A stretch of 64,000 bases of DNA from Streptomyces nojiriensis (GTDB taxonomy: Bacteria; Actinomycetota; Actinomycetes; Streptomycetales; Streptomycetaceae): the NCBI RefSeq assembly GCF_017639205.1, contig NZ_CP071139.1, positions 6,571,501 to 6,635,500 on the forward strand, in the 5' to 3' direction. The position numbers and the translations under genes are program-made. This document shows positions 21,474-29,892 of the stretch, in pieces; positions within the stretch are counted from its first letter, which is position 1; each line of letters opens with the position of its first letter. The notes beneath the pieces were generated by a model. That model was not told where the DNA came from. It searched no databases and saw only the letters and a program-made list of their open reading frames with translations.

Positions 21474-21710
21474 CAGGACGCCCGTCTGACGGTCTCCGGT
21501 GTTCGCGTAGCGTCCCACGGTGTGAACGGCCGAAGTGGTCCGGCGCATGCGGCGTGACTTGCCTCGCATTGTTCACGATCTGAAGTGTCGACGCACCACG
21601 AAGGAGCCTGCAGCTTGGTCGGAGCGCTGCTGCTGGGGAGCCTGGGACGTGGGCATCCTGGTCGTCAACCCGGGCCAACGGCGCGGCGGGATGGCCGACT
21701 GTGCAACGCA

Positions 21711-21745
21711 GTGTGGTGCGGCGGATGAGTTCCGCCGCACCACAC
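21711..21745. terminator. Perfect 15-bp stem-loop between secreted-protein genes and gluD
   Basis: GTGTGGTGCGGCGGA (21711-21725), loop TGAGT, TCCGCCGCACCACAC (21731-21745). It lies about 60 bp past the gluD stop on the minus strand and 240 bp past the secreted-protein gene on the plus strand, so it most likely ends the glu operon. No U-tract, as usual in Streptomyces. Nothing else is visible in the 333 bp from 21474 to 21806. Confidence 0.7.
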
Positions 21746-21806
21746 AGACTACGCATTCCGACTGACCGTATGTCAGACCCGGGGGCGTCCGAAGGAGGCT
21801 CCGGCG

Positions 21807-22700
21807 TCAGGCTCCGGCCGCCGTGTTCGCGCCGGGGACCGCGTCGTCGATCTCTTCCGCGCCGAGCACGGCGCCGGTGCCCTTCTTCGACTTCCGCAGC
21901 CGGCCTTCCAGCTGGGAGGCGAAGGTGGTGAGGACGAAGTTCACCACGATGTAGATCAGGGCGATCACGACGAGGGTCGCGATGGCGTTGCTGTAGTTGG
22001 CCGAGATCTGCCGGTACGTGGCGAGCAGTTCCGCGAAGCCGAGCAGGGCGCCACCGAGCGCGGTGTCCTTGAGGATCACCACGAGCTGGCTGACCAAGGC
22101 GGGCAGCATCGCCGTGACGGCCTGCGGGATCAGCACGTAGGTCATGGTCTGGCCCTTGCGCATGCCGATCGCCTTGGCCGCGTCGGTCTGGCCGCGGGGC
22201 AGGGAGAGCACGCCGGCCCGGACGATCTCGGCGATGACGGCCGAGTTGTAGAGGACCAGGCCCGTGACGACGGCCCAGAACGGCCGGGTGTCGGAGGGGA
22301 CGTCCATGAGCTGCGGTGCGTACAGGGCGTTGCTGAACAGCATCAGCATCAGTACCGGGATGGCACGGAAGAACTCCACCCACGCACCGACGGCGGCCCG
22401 CACCCAGGCATGGTCGGACAGCCGGCCGATGCCCAGCACCGCGCCGAGCGGGAGGGCGATCACCATGGCGAGCGCGCCGGCCTTGAGGGTCTCCATCAAG
22501 CCGGGGATCAGGTACGTGGTCCAGACCCGGCTGTCGGTGACGAAGGGCGACCACTTGTCGGCGTCGAGCTGGCCCTTCTCGCTCATGAGGGACAGCGCCC
22601 ACCACAGGACGAGTCCGAACAGGACGACGAAGATCCCGCTGTAGATCCAGTTGCGCGCCTTGGCCCTGGGGCCGGGGGCGTCGTACAGCACGGAGGTCAT
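21807..22700 (-). CDS. gluD: Glutamate-type ABC transporter permease GluD
   Basis: 297-aa inner-membrane permease of the HAAT/polar amino acid class (His/Glu/Gln/Arg/opine type). The conserved EAA-like loop is in SLPRGQTDAAKAIGMRKGQTMTYVLIPQAV (read in parts) near residues 160-190, with AALPVL/AMLPALVSQLVVILKDTALG after it. It has about five membrane spans from residue 16 on. The C-terminal 40 residues are a cytoplasmic charged tail. ATG overlaps the gluC stop by 4 bp. Pairs with GluC as the heterodimeric channel. Confidence 0.9.
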   Translation of the reverse strand: MTSVLYDAPGPRAKARNWIYSGIFVVLFGLVLWWALSLMSEKGQLDADKWSPFVTDSRVWTTYLIPGLMETLKAGALAMVIALPLGAVLGIGRLSDHAWVRAAVGAWVEFFRAIPVLMLMLFSNALYAPQLMDVPSDTRPFWAVVTGLVLYNSAVIAEIVRAGVLSLPRGQTDAAKAIGMRKGQTMTYVLIPQAVTAMLPALVSQLVVILKDTALGGALLGFAELLATYRQISANYSNAIATLVVIALIYIVVNFVLTTFASQLEGRLRKSKKGTGAVLGAEEIDDAVPGANTAAGA

Positions 22701-23371
22701 CGCTTCACCGCCACTCGCTTGGCGACCCAGCCCAGCAGAAGACCGGTGGGCAGGGTCAGCAGGACGAAACCGAGGGCGAAGACCGCGAAGACCGCGAAGA
22801 CCGCCTGCGCCTCGTTCTCGAGCATTTCCTTCATCAGCAGGGCCGCCTCGGCCACGCCGATGGTCGCCGCCACCGTGGTGTTCTTGGTGAGCGCGATCAG
22901 TACGTTGGCGAGCGGCGCGATGACCGCCCGGAAGGCCTGGGGGAGCACGATCAGGGTGAGCACCTGGAAGAAGCTCAGCCCCAGTGCGCGGGCCGCCTCG
23001 GCCTGGCCCACGGGCACGGTGTTGATGCCGGAGCGCAGGGCCTCGCAGACGAAGGTGCCGGTGTAGGCGATCAGGCCGAGGACCGCGAGCCGGAAGCCGG
23101 TCTCCTTGAACGTGTCGCCGGCCAGGTCGATGCCGAGGGTCTGGCTGAGACCCAACGAGCAGCCGAGGACCAGCAAGGTGAGCGGGGTGTTGCGCACCAG
23201 GTTGACGTACGCGGTGCCGAAGCCCCGTAGCAGCGGGACCGGGCTGACCCGCATCCCCGCCAGGACGGTGCCCCAGATCAGGGACCCGACCGCCGAGTAG
23301 AGGGTGAGCTGAACCGTCACCCAGAAGGCTCCGAGCACGTCGTACTGCCCGGAATCAAGAAAATCGAACAC
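22697..23371 (-). CDS. gluC: Glutamate-type ABC transporter permease GluC
   Basis: 224-aa permease, shorter than GluD, with the same family loop VGQAEAARALGLSFFQVLTLIVLPQAFRAVIAPLANV (read in parts) near residues 128-165 and LIALTKNTTVAATIGV. About five spans. Located 83 bp after gluB, separated from it by a strong stem-loop, and overlapping gluD by 4 bp. Confidence 0.9.
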   Translation of the reverse strand: MFDFLDSGQYDVLGAFWVTVQLTLYSAVGSLIWGTVLAGMRVSPVPLLRGFGTAYVNLVRNTPLTLLVLGCSLGLSQTLGIDLAGDTFKETGFRLAVLGLIAYTGTFVCEALRSGINTVPVGQAEAARALGLSFFQVLTLIVLPQAFRAVIAPLANVLIALTKNTTVAATIGVAEAALLMKEMLENEAQAVFAVFAVFALGFVLLTLPTGLLLGWVAKRVAVKR

Positions 23372-23399
23372 GATGCCCTGCGCTCTCCCCAGGATGGCC

Positions 23400-23447
23400 G
23401 GTGAGGTGCGCCGCCGCCCGCGGCAGGCGGGCGGCGACGCTCCTCAC
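23400..23447 (-). promoter_or_regulatory. Intercistronic stem-loop between gluB and gluC
   Basis: Outer arms GGTGAG (23400-23405) and CTCACC (23442-23447), inner arms CGCCGCCCGC (23412-23421) and GCGGGCGGCG (23427-23436), loop GGCAG. Such hairpins behind binding-protein genes commonly act as partial terminators or block 3' decay, keeping gluB mRNA above that of the permeases. Confidence 0.65.
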
Positions 23448-23454
23448 CGATGAA

Positions 23455-24306
23455 TCAGCTGCCTTCGGTGATCTGCGGGGCAGGCTCGCTCTTGAAGTTG
23501 GCCGGGCCGAGGTTCGCGTCCACGGCCTTCTGCCAGCTGCCGTCCTCGACCATCTTCTTGAGCGCGGCGTTGATCTTGGTCTGGAGCTCCTTGTCGCCCT
23601 TCTTCAGACCGATGCCGTAGTTCTCGTTGCTCAGGCTCAGCCCGGCCAGCTTGAACTTGCCCTTGTTCTTCTCCTGGGCCGCGTAGCCCGCCAGGATCGA
23701 GTTGTCCGTGGTGAGGGCGTCGACCTTCTTGTTCTCCAGGCCGGTCAGGCACTCGGAGTAGCCACCCAGCTCCAGCAGGTCGGCCTCGGGGGCCAGCTTG
23801 GTCTTGACGTTCTGCGCCGACGTGGAGCCGGTGACCGAGCAGAGCTTCTTCTTGTTGAGGTCCTCGGCCTTGGTGATGCTCGTGTCGTCGGCGCGGACCA
23901 GCAGGTCCTGGTGCGCGAGGAAGTACGGGCCGGCGAAGTCGACCTTCTCCTTGCGCTTGTCGTTGATCGAGTAGGTCGCGACGACGAACTTCACGTCGCC
24001 GTTCGCGATCAGGTTCTCGCGCTCGGCGCTGACGGCCTGCTTGAACTCGATCTGGTTCGGCTCGTAGCCGAGCTCCTTGGCGACGTAGGTCGCGACGTCG
24101 ACGTCGAAGCCGGTGAACTTGCCGTCCGGGGTCTTCAGACCCAGACCGGGCTGGTCGTACTTGATGCCGACGACGAGCTTGTCCTTGGCACCACCGGAGG
24201 CACCGCCGTCACTGGCGGCGTCCTGCTTGCTGCCGCCACACGCGGTCGCGGTCAGGGCAAGGGCGACGGCGACGGCCGCGGCCGCAGCGGCCTTGGAGAT
24301 CTTCAT
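23455..24306 (-). CDS. gluB: Glutamate-binding lipoprotein GluB
   Basis: 283-aa extracytoplasmic solute-binding lipoprotein, SBP family 3. Signal peptide with lipobox TATAC, lipid Cys23. The mature protein has the family signature GFDVDVATYVAKELG near residues 67-81 and the ligand-binding segments ANGDVKFVVATYSIN and DFAGPYFLAHQDLLV, plus two cysteines (KKLCSV, YSECLT) that form the disulfide seen in many glutamate-binding proteins. It would deliver glutamate or a related acidic amino acid to GluC-GluD. First of the three downstream genes after gluA, which it follows by 117 bp. Confidence 0.92.
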   Translation of the reverse strand: MKISKAAAAAAVAVALALTATACGGSKQDAASDGGASGGAKDKLVVGIKYDQPGLGLKTPDGKFTGFDVDVATYVAKELGYEPNQIEFKQAVSAERENLIANGDVKFVVATYSINDKRKEKVDFAGPYFLAHQDLLVRADDTSITKAEDLNKKKLCSVTGSTSAQNVKTKLAPEADLLELGGYSECLTGLENKKVDALTTDNSILAGYAAQEKNKGKFKLAGLSLSNENYGIGLKKGDKELQTKINAALKKMVEDGSWQKAVDANLGPANFKSEPAPQITEGS

Positions 24307-24391
24307 GGTGAACTTCCCTCGGATGAGACGTTGTTGAACGACGAGCGAGGCTTACGGCGCCCGCGCGGCCGACAGGAACGATCCGGCGGCG

Positions 24392-24405
24392 ATCCGTATA
24401 CGGAT
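24392..24405. promoter_or_regulatory. 14-bp perfect palindrome between gluA and gluB
   Basis: ATCCGTATACGGAT in the 117-bp gap. It could be an operator for an internal promoter of gluB or the core of a small mRNA hairpin. No -10/-35 pair is convincing next to it. Confidence 0.35.
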
Positions 24406-24423
24406 GACTACCAGACGCAAACC

Positions 24424-25209
24424 TCAGTGGTGCAGGATCTTCGACAGGAAGTCCTTGGCGCGGTCACTGCGCGGGTTGCTGAAGAACTGCTCGGGGGTGG
24501 CCTCTTCGACGATCTTGCCGTCGGCCATGAAGACGACCCGGTTGGCAGCAGAGCGGGCGAAGCCCATCTCGTGCGTGACGACCACCATGGTCATCCCCTC
24601 GCGGGCGAGCTGCTGCATGACCTCCAGCACCTCGTTGATCATCTCCGGGTCCAGCGCCGAGGTCGGCTCGTCGAAGAGCATCACCTTCGGCTCCATGGCG
24701 AGCGCCCGGGCGATCGCCACACGCTGCTGCTGGCCGCCGGAGAGCTGCGCCGGGTACTTGTCGGCCTGAGTGCCGACGCCCACCCGCTCCAGCAGGGACA
24801 GCGCCTTCTCCTTGGCCGCCGCCTGGTCGGTCTTGCGGACCTTGAGCTGGCCCAGCATGACGTTCTGCAGCACCGTCTTGTGCGCGAAGAGGTTGAACGA
24901 CTGGAAGACCATGCCGACGTCGGCGCGCAGCCGGGCCAGTTCCCTGCCCTCGGAGGGCAGTTCCTTGCCGTCGAGCGTGATGGTGCCCGAGTCGATGGTC
25001 TCCAGGCGGTTGATGGTCCGGCACAGCGTGGACTTGCCCGATCCCGAGGGACCGATCACCACGACTACCTCACCGCGGGCAATGCTCAGATCGATGTCCT
25101 GAAGCACGTGCAGCGCGCCGAAGTGCTTGTTGACGTTGCTCAGTACGACCAGGTCGTCTGCGGCACCGGCCGCGTCCTGCACGTCCTTGGTCACTGATAC
25201 TCCGCTCAT
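24424..25209 (-). CDS. gluA: Glutamate-type ABC transporter ATP-binding protein GluA
   Basis: 261-aa ATPase of a polar amino acid importer. Walker A GPSGSGKST at residues 53-61, Q-loop FQSFNLFAH near 102-110, signature LSGGQQQR near 156-163, Walker B VMLFDEPTSALDPE near 176-189, and switch His in VVVTHEMGFA. The start is the ATG at 25209 (MSGVSVTKD), with GGAGGACGGAG upstream; about 20 residues precede the domain. First gene of gluABCD. Confidence 0.94.
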   Translation of the reverse strand: MSGVSVTKDVQDAAGAADDLVVLSNVNKHFGALHVLQDIDLSIARGEVVVVIGPSGSGKSTLCRTINRLETIDSGTITLDGKELPSEGRELARLRADVGMVFQSFNLFAHKTVLQNVMLGQLKVRKTDQAAAKEKALSLLERVGVGTQADKYPAQLSGGQQQRVAIARALAMEPKVMLFDEPTSALDPEMINEVLEVMQQLAREGMTMVVVTHEMGFARSAANRVVFMADGKIVEEATPEQFFSNPRSDRAKDFLSKILHH

Positions 25210-25516
25210 CGGCTTCTTGCTCCGTCCTCCTCGGTTGGGAGGACAGTAGTGACGTGACGCGCACAACGTCATCACATCTGAGGGAGAATTGAGGATAACG
25301 ATCCGGCCTCTCCCGGATACGCTCCGTGCGCGGTGCCGGTGTGGTCGATCATGTCCGCGTACCGGGTGCATAACGGAAGGCGCGCCGCGGCGGGACCCCC
25401 TTGACGTGGGACTCCGCATGGGCGTGGATGCATGGTGGCCCTACGCGCGGCCCCGCGTGTGACCATGCGTGGTGACGGCCGGAGTGAGAAGTGAGAGAAG
25501 AGGAGAGGGGGACGGC
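25210..25516. promoter_or_regulatory. Divergent control region between gluA and the response regulator
   Basis: 307 bp with no gene. Near gluA an inverted repeat GTGACGT...ACGTCA (about 25251-25273) lies by a candidate minus-strand -10 (TACTGT). Toward the regulator, TTGACG at 25402-25407 is a possible -35. Purine-rich AGAGGAGAGGGGGA just before 25517 is a strong Shine-Dalgarno. Whether the two-component pair controls glu is unknown. Confidence 0.4.
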
Positions 25517-26233
25517 ATGAGACTGCTGCTCGTCGAGGACGACGATCACGTCGCGGCAGCGCTGTCCGCGATCCTCGCCCGCCACGGCTTCCAGGTCACC
25601 CACGCCCGCAACGGTGAAGAGGCCCTGCAGGCGCTCCTGCCCGCCGGCGCCCCGACCTGCCCCCAGCCCTACGGCGTGATCCTGCTCGACCTCGGTCTGC
25701 CCGACCAGGACGGCTACGAGGTCTGCGGCAAGATCCGCAAGCGCACCGCCACCCCCGTGATCATGGTGACCGCGCGGGCCGACGTACGCTCCCGCATCCA
25801 CGGCCTGAACATGGGCGCCGACGACTACGTGGTCAAGCCCTACGACACCGGCGAGCTCCTCGCCCGTATCCACGCCGTCGCCCGGCGCACCGGCGCCGCC
25901 GAGGAGGCCGCGGCCCCCGGCACCGGTACGCCCGCCACGGTCCGCCTCGGCCCCGTCAGCATCGAGCTGCCCAACCGCCGGGTCAGCGTGGACGGCGCCG
26001 ACGTACCCCTCACCCGCAAGGAGTTCGACCTGCTGGCGCTGCTCGCGCAGCGGCCCGGCGTCGTCTTCCGCCGCGAGCAGATCATCAGCGAGGTGTGGCG
26101 CACCAGCTGGGAGGGGACCGGACGCACCCTGGAGGTCCACGTCGCCTCGCTGCGCTCCAAGCTGCGCATGCCCGCCCTCATCGAGACCGTCCGAGGGGTG
26201 GGCTACCGGCTCGTCGCCCCGGCCGCTCCCTAG
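25517..26233 (+). CDS. OmpR/PhoB-family response regulator
   Basis: 238-aa DNA-binding response regulator. Receiver domain at residues 1-120: acidic pocket EDDD at 7-10, phospho-acceptor Asp58 in ILLDLGLPDQDGYE, Thr in MVTARAD near 79, Lys in DDYVVKPYD near 101. The winged helix (about 140-235) shows LTRKEFDLLALLAQRPGVVFRREQI and TLEVHVASLRSKL and VRGVGYRL. The ATG at 25517 follows a strong purine Shine-Dalgarno. It forms an operon with the kinase 12 bp downstream. Confidence 0.93.
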   Translation: MRLLLVEDDDHVAAALSAILARHGFQVTHARNGEEALQALLPAGAPTCPQPYGVILLDLGLPDQDGYEVCGKIRKRTATPVIMVTARADVRSRIHGLNMGADDYVVKPYDTGELLARIHAVARRTGAAEEAAAPGTGTPATVRLGPVSIELPNRRVSVDGADVPLTRKEFDLLALLAQRPGVVFRREQIISEVWRTSWEGTGRTLEVHVASLRSKLRMPALIETVRGVGYRLVAPAAP

Positions 26234-26245
26234 GGGCCCTCTGTC

Positions 26246-27658
26246 GTGCGTGCCCGTCTGCTCCCGCTGCTCGTCATCCTGATGGCGGGCACGCTGCTCG
26301 CCCTCGGCTTCCCGCTGGCGGTGAGCCTCGCCGCCGGGCAGCAGCAGCGGGTGGTGGTCGACCGGATCGACGACAGCGCCCGCTTCGCCGCCCTCGCGCA
26401 GTTCTTCATCGACGCCGAGGGCTCCGGATCGACCGGAGCCGCCGAGCGCCGTGAGACCCTCGGCCTCGAACTCGCCCGCTACCAGACCCTGTACGGAATC
26501 CGCGCCGGCATCTTCTACCGCGACGACAACGCCCTGGCCCGGTCCCCGGGCTGGTGGCAGCTCCCGGAATCGCGCGAGGGACGCCGTGCCTTCCAGGAGG
26601 CGCTGGCCGGCCGGCGCAGCCACGACCCCCCGCAGGTGTGGCCCTGGCAGACCGACGGCAAACTGCTCGTCGTCTCCCCGGTCGTCCTCGACGGCGACGT
26701 GGTCGCGGTCGTCGCCACCGAATCACCGACCGACCAGATGCGCGCCCGCATCCTGAAGGGCTGGCTGCTGATCGCGGGCGGACTCGCCGCCGCCATGCTG
26801 GTCGCCTTCGGCGCCGCCCTCAAGCTCACCAGCTGGGTGCTCAAGCCCGTCCAGACCCTGGACGCGGCCGCCCACGGCATCGCCACCGGACGGATGAACT
26901 CGCGCGTCGCGGCCGCCGGCGGACCCCCGGAACTCCAACGCCTGGCCCACTCGTTCAACGAGATGGCCGACAACGTCGAAGAGGTCCTGGAACAGCAGCG
27001 GGCGTTCGTCGCCGACGCCTCCCACCAGCTGCGCAACCCGCTCGCGGCGCTGCTCCTGCGGATCGAGCTGCTCGCCCTCGAACTCCCCGAGGGGAACGCG
27101 GAGATCGCCTCCGTGCGCACCGAGGGCAAGCGCCTGACCCAGGTCCTGGACGACCTGCTGGACCTGGCACTGGCCGAGCACGCCTCCGCCGAGATCAGCC
27201 TCACCGACATCGGGGCCCTGGCGGCCGAGCGGGTCGCCGCGTGGCGCCCCTACGCCGAGGAGAAGGGCGTACGGCTCACCGAGACGGGCCGGACCGCCAT
27301 CACCGGCTGGGCCGACCCCATCGCCCTGTCCAGCGCGCTCGACGCGGTCATCGACAACGCCCTCAAGTTCACCCCCACGGGTGAGGAGGTCGAGGTCTCC
27401 GTCTCCACCGAGGGGCGCTCCGTCCTCGTGGCCGTCGCCGACCGCGGCCCCGGCCTCACCGAGGACGAGCTGCTCCGCGTCGGCGACCGGTTCTGGCGCA
27501 GCGGCCGCCACCAGAACGTCAAGGGCTCCGGGCTCGGCCTGTCGATCTCCCGTGCCCTGCTGGCCGCGGGCGGCGGGTCCCTCTCCTACGAGACGAACCC
27601 GCCGCACGGGCTGCGGGTGACGGTGGCCGTCCCGCGCACCGACCCCCAGGGCGCCTGA
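26246..27658 (+). CDS. Sensor histidine kinase
   Basis: 470-aa membrane kinase, partner of the regulator just upstream. One span near residues 8-28, an extracytoplasmic sensor of about 140 residues, a second span near 173-193, HAMP domain near 195-250, HisKA box with His260 in ADASHQLRNPLAALLLRIE, and HATPase with N-box VIDNALKF, G1 DRGPGL and G2 GSGLGLSIS. The sensor domain has no recognised fold. GTG at 26246; the stop is 24 bp before the end of the convergent GH85 gene. Confidence 0.92.
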   Translation: MRARLLPLLVILMAGTLLALGFPLAVSLAAGQQQRVVVDRIDDSARFAALAQFFIDAEGSGSTGAAERRETLGLELARYQTLYGIRAGIFYRDDNALARSPGWWQLPESREGRRAFQEALAGRRSHDPPQVWPWQTDGKLLVVSPVVLDGDVVAVVATESPTDQMRARILKGWLLIAGGLAAAMLVAFGAALKLTSWVLKPVQTLDAAAHGIATGRMNSRVAAAGGPPELQRLAHSFNEMADNVEEVLEQQRAFVADASHQLRNPLAALLLRIELLALELPEGNAEIASVRTEGKRLTQVLDDLLDLALAEHASAEISLTDIGALAAERVAAWRPYAEEKGVRLTETGRTAITGWADPIALSSALDAVIDNALKFTPTGEEVEVSVSTEGRSVLVAVADRGPGLTEDELLRVGDRFWRSGRHQNVKGSGLGLSISRALLAAGGGSLSYETNPPHGLRVTVAVPRTDPQGA

Positions 27659-27681
27659 GCCCCGGGTCTTGTGGGGTCCGG

Positions 27682-29847
27682 CTACCAGACGAGGGTGGTG
27701 CGGGCCGCCTCCGACACCGCGTACAGCTCGTCGACCGCCCGGACCTCGAAGACCGCCGCCCGCTCCCGCCCGGCGCGCGGGACGGCGGGCAGGTACAGGG
27801 CGGTGCCGCAGGTGCCCCCGAGGAAGCGCCGGGTGCCGTCGGGCAGGACCCGCCACACCTCGTGGTGGCGCGGCCGCCCGCCGGGACCGGCCGCCGCCGC
27901 CCGCCAGGACAGGCGTACCCAGGCCCGGCCGTCGTGCCGGGCCGAGGCGTCCACCACCGGTGCGGTGGGCGGGGCCGGGCGCCGGGTGCGGGTCTCGTCG
28001 CGCACCGACACGGCGCCGATCCGCCACGCCACCGGCTTCTTCCCGAGTGCGGTGATCCGTACCGCCAGGCCGTACGCGGTCCCGCCGGCCAGGGACGCCA
28101 GCCCGGCCCGCGTCGTGCGCCAGCCCCGCCCGCTGTCCCGGGTCCGGGCCGGCAGCCACGTGTACGGGACCGGCTCGCCGGGGCCGGACGGCTCGCGGAC
28201 GGCCACGCCGACCTCCACCGTGATCTCCGTCGCGGCCGGCTCCGGCCCGGTGGTGTGCACCAGCTCCAGGACCGCCCCGCGGGTCAGCGGCAGCCGGGTG
28301 GAGTGCAGCCCGATGACCACCGGCGCGGTCAGGGCGCCCTCGACCAGCAGGCTGGAGCCGCCGCGCCAGGCGTTCGCGAAGTCCAGGGTGACCGAGGGGC
28401 GCGCCCCGGTGGTGTCCACCGCCCAGCGGCGGCCCGGCAGCCGGTCCTGGAGCCCCAGGTGGTTCCAGGGCGTGTCGGAGACGGCCTTGCCGTCCTCGTA
28501 CCAGCGCAGCCCGTGCCCGGTGTTGAAGGAGCAGGCGAAGGGGAGCCCGGTGACGGTGGACCGGTCGGCGACGACGGTGGCCGGCGCCCGCCAGCGGGCC
28601 CCGGGCGCGGGTCGGGCCGGGTCCAGGGACTCGCCGGTCCAGAACCGGTCGTCGGCGCGGTGGAAGGCCCCGGGGGAGCGGTCGGCGAGGTGGTTGCGGG
28701 TCCACTCGGGCCGGTAGAAGCCGTAGCTGACGACGTGGTCCCGCCCGCGCGGGACGATCGCGTCCCAGTCGACGACCGAGTCCCAGCCGCGGGACTCGGT
28801 GTCCACCGCGGCCCACAGGTCGTGGCGGGAGCGGCCGAGGCGTTCGGCGAGCGCGCCGGAGGCGCCCAGGGAGTCCGGGGTCCAGCGGAAGTCCACGAAC
28901 ATCGTGTCCGAGACCGCCCCGGCCCGGTCCTCGAAGAACTCCTGGTTGAGCGCGTTGAGGGCGCCCTGCCAACCCACCCGGCCGGTGCTGTTCATGGCGT
29001 CGTACCAGGTGATGCGCAGTCCGTGGGGCTCGCCGGCCGCCCGCAGGGCGTGCAGGAACTCCCGCATCCGGGTGGCGAGCGCGCTGTCCCCGCCGTCGGT
29101 CTCGGCGTTCACGAACCAGCCGTCGAAGCCGTAGGTCCGCGCCACCCGGACGAGCTTGTCGGCGATCGGGAAGCGGCCGAGGGAGTCCCGCCGTACCAGG
29201 TCGCGGGTCCACCGGAGGTCGCCGCCGTAGGCGACGGGCGGCAGGAACACGTTGCCCAGCACCCGGACCCCGTTGCGGTGGGCGGCGTCGACCACGGGTG
29301 CGTTCGGCGCGAGCACGATGCCCTCGCCCGCGGAGCCGCCCCAGAAGACCAGCTCGTCGATGTACGCCCAGTGCGTGAGCGCGTAGTGGTCGGCGGTCGG
29401 GGAGCCCTGGGACGGGTTCCCGGCCGTGGGCCCGAAGGAGACCAGGGAGGCGATACGGGCCTGGCCGGCGCGGGCCTCCCGGTTGGCCGGGACCGGGGTG
29501 AACCGCTCCGCCAAGGGCACGGTCGAGGTGTCGTGGGCCAGATCGGGGTCGCCCTCGGGGGTCCACCGGCTGAGCGAGCGCCACACGATCCCGGGGCCGG
29601 GGGTCCCCGACGGGACGGAGTCCGGGAACCAGTACGAGGCGTACGGGGCCAGGTCGGCCGGGGCAGGGGCCGTGGCGGGCGCTCCCACGGGTAAGGGCAC
29701 GGGCGCGGGCGCGGCGGCGGCACGGGCGCGGCCCGCCAGGCCCAGCAGCACGGCGGCCCCGGCCCCGGTCACCAGCACCCTGCGCCGGGTCGGCCGTACC
29801 GCGGCGGGCGGCGTACGCGGATCGACGACGTCGTCGGTCTCTGGCAT
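27682..29847 (-). CDS. Secreted GH85 endo-beta-N-acetylglucosaminidase
   Basis: 721-aa exported enzyme that cleaves the GlcNAc-beta-1,4-GlcNAc core of N-glycans. A Tat-type signal (TRRRVLVTGAG, residues 20-30) ends near ARAAA. The GH85 catalytic barrel spans about residues 65-400; the catalytic pair is in GFDGWFVNAETDGG, Asn247 (orients the 2-acetamido group) and Glu249 (acid/base), as in family members Endo-A and Endo-D. WYDAMNSTGRVGWQ and the ...LNQEFFEDRAG segment are other GH85 marks. The C-terminal 300 residues form beta-rich galactose-binding and fibronectin-like modules. It precedes a glycosidase by 45 bp in the wrong order for transcription (it is the downstream gene), so the two are a likely operon. 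Confidence 0.88.
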   Translation of the reverse strand: MPETDDVVDPRTPPAAVRPTRRRVLVTGAGAAVLLGLAGRARAAAAPAPVPLPVGAPATAPAPADLAPYASYWFPDSVPSGTPGPGIVWRSLSRWTPEGDPDLAHDTSTVPLAERFTPVPANREARAGQARIASLVSFGPTAGNPSQGSPTADHYALTHWAYIDELVFWGGSAGEGIVLAPNAPVVDAAHRNGVRVLGNVFLPPVAYGGDLRWTRDLVRRDSLGRFPIADKLVRVARTYGFDGWFVNAETDGGDSALATRMREFLHALRAAGEPHGLRITWYDAMNSTGRVGWQGALNALNQEFFEDRAGAVSDTMFVDFRWTPDSLGASGALAERLGRSRHDLWAAVDTESRGWDSVVDWDAIVPRGRDHVVSYGFYRPEWTRNHLADRSPGAFHRADDRFWTGESLDPARPAPGARWRAPATVVADRSTVTGLPFACSFNTGHGLRWYEDGKAVSDTPWNHLGLQDRLPGRRWAVDTTGARPSVTLDFANAWRGGSSLLVEGALTAPVVIGLHSTRLPLTRGAVLELVHTTGPEPAATEITVEVGVAVREPSGPGEPVPYTWLPARTRDSGRGWRTTRAGLASLAGGTAYGLAVRITALGKKPVAWRIGAVSVRDETRTRRPAPPTAPVVDASARHDGRAWVRLSWRAAAAGPGGRPRHHEVWRVLPDGTRRFLGGTCGTALYLPAVPRAGRERAAVFEVRAVDELYAVSEAARTTLVW

Positions 29848-29892
29848 GCGGGGCTCCTCACGAAGGGATCGGGGGACCGGGGGATCGGCCGG

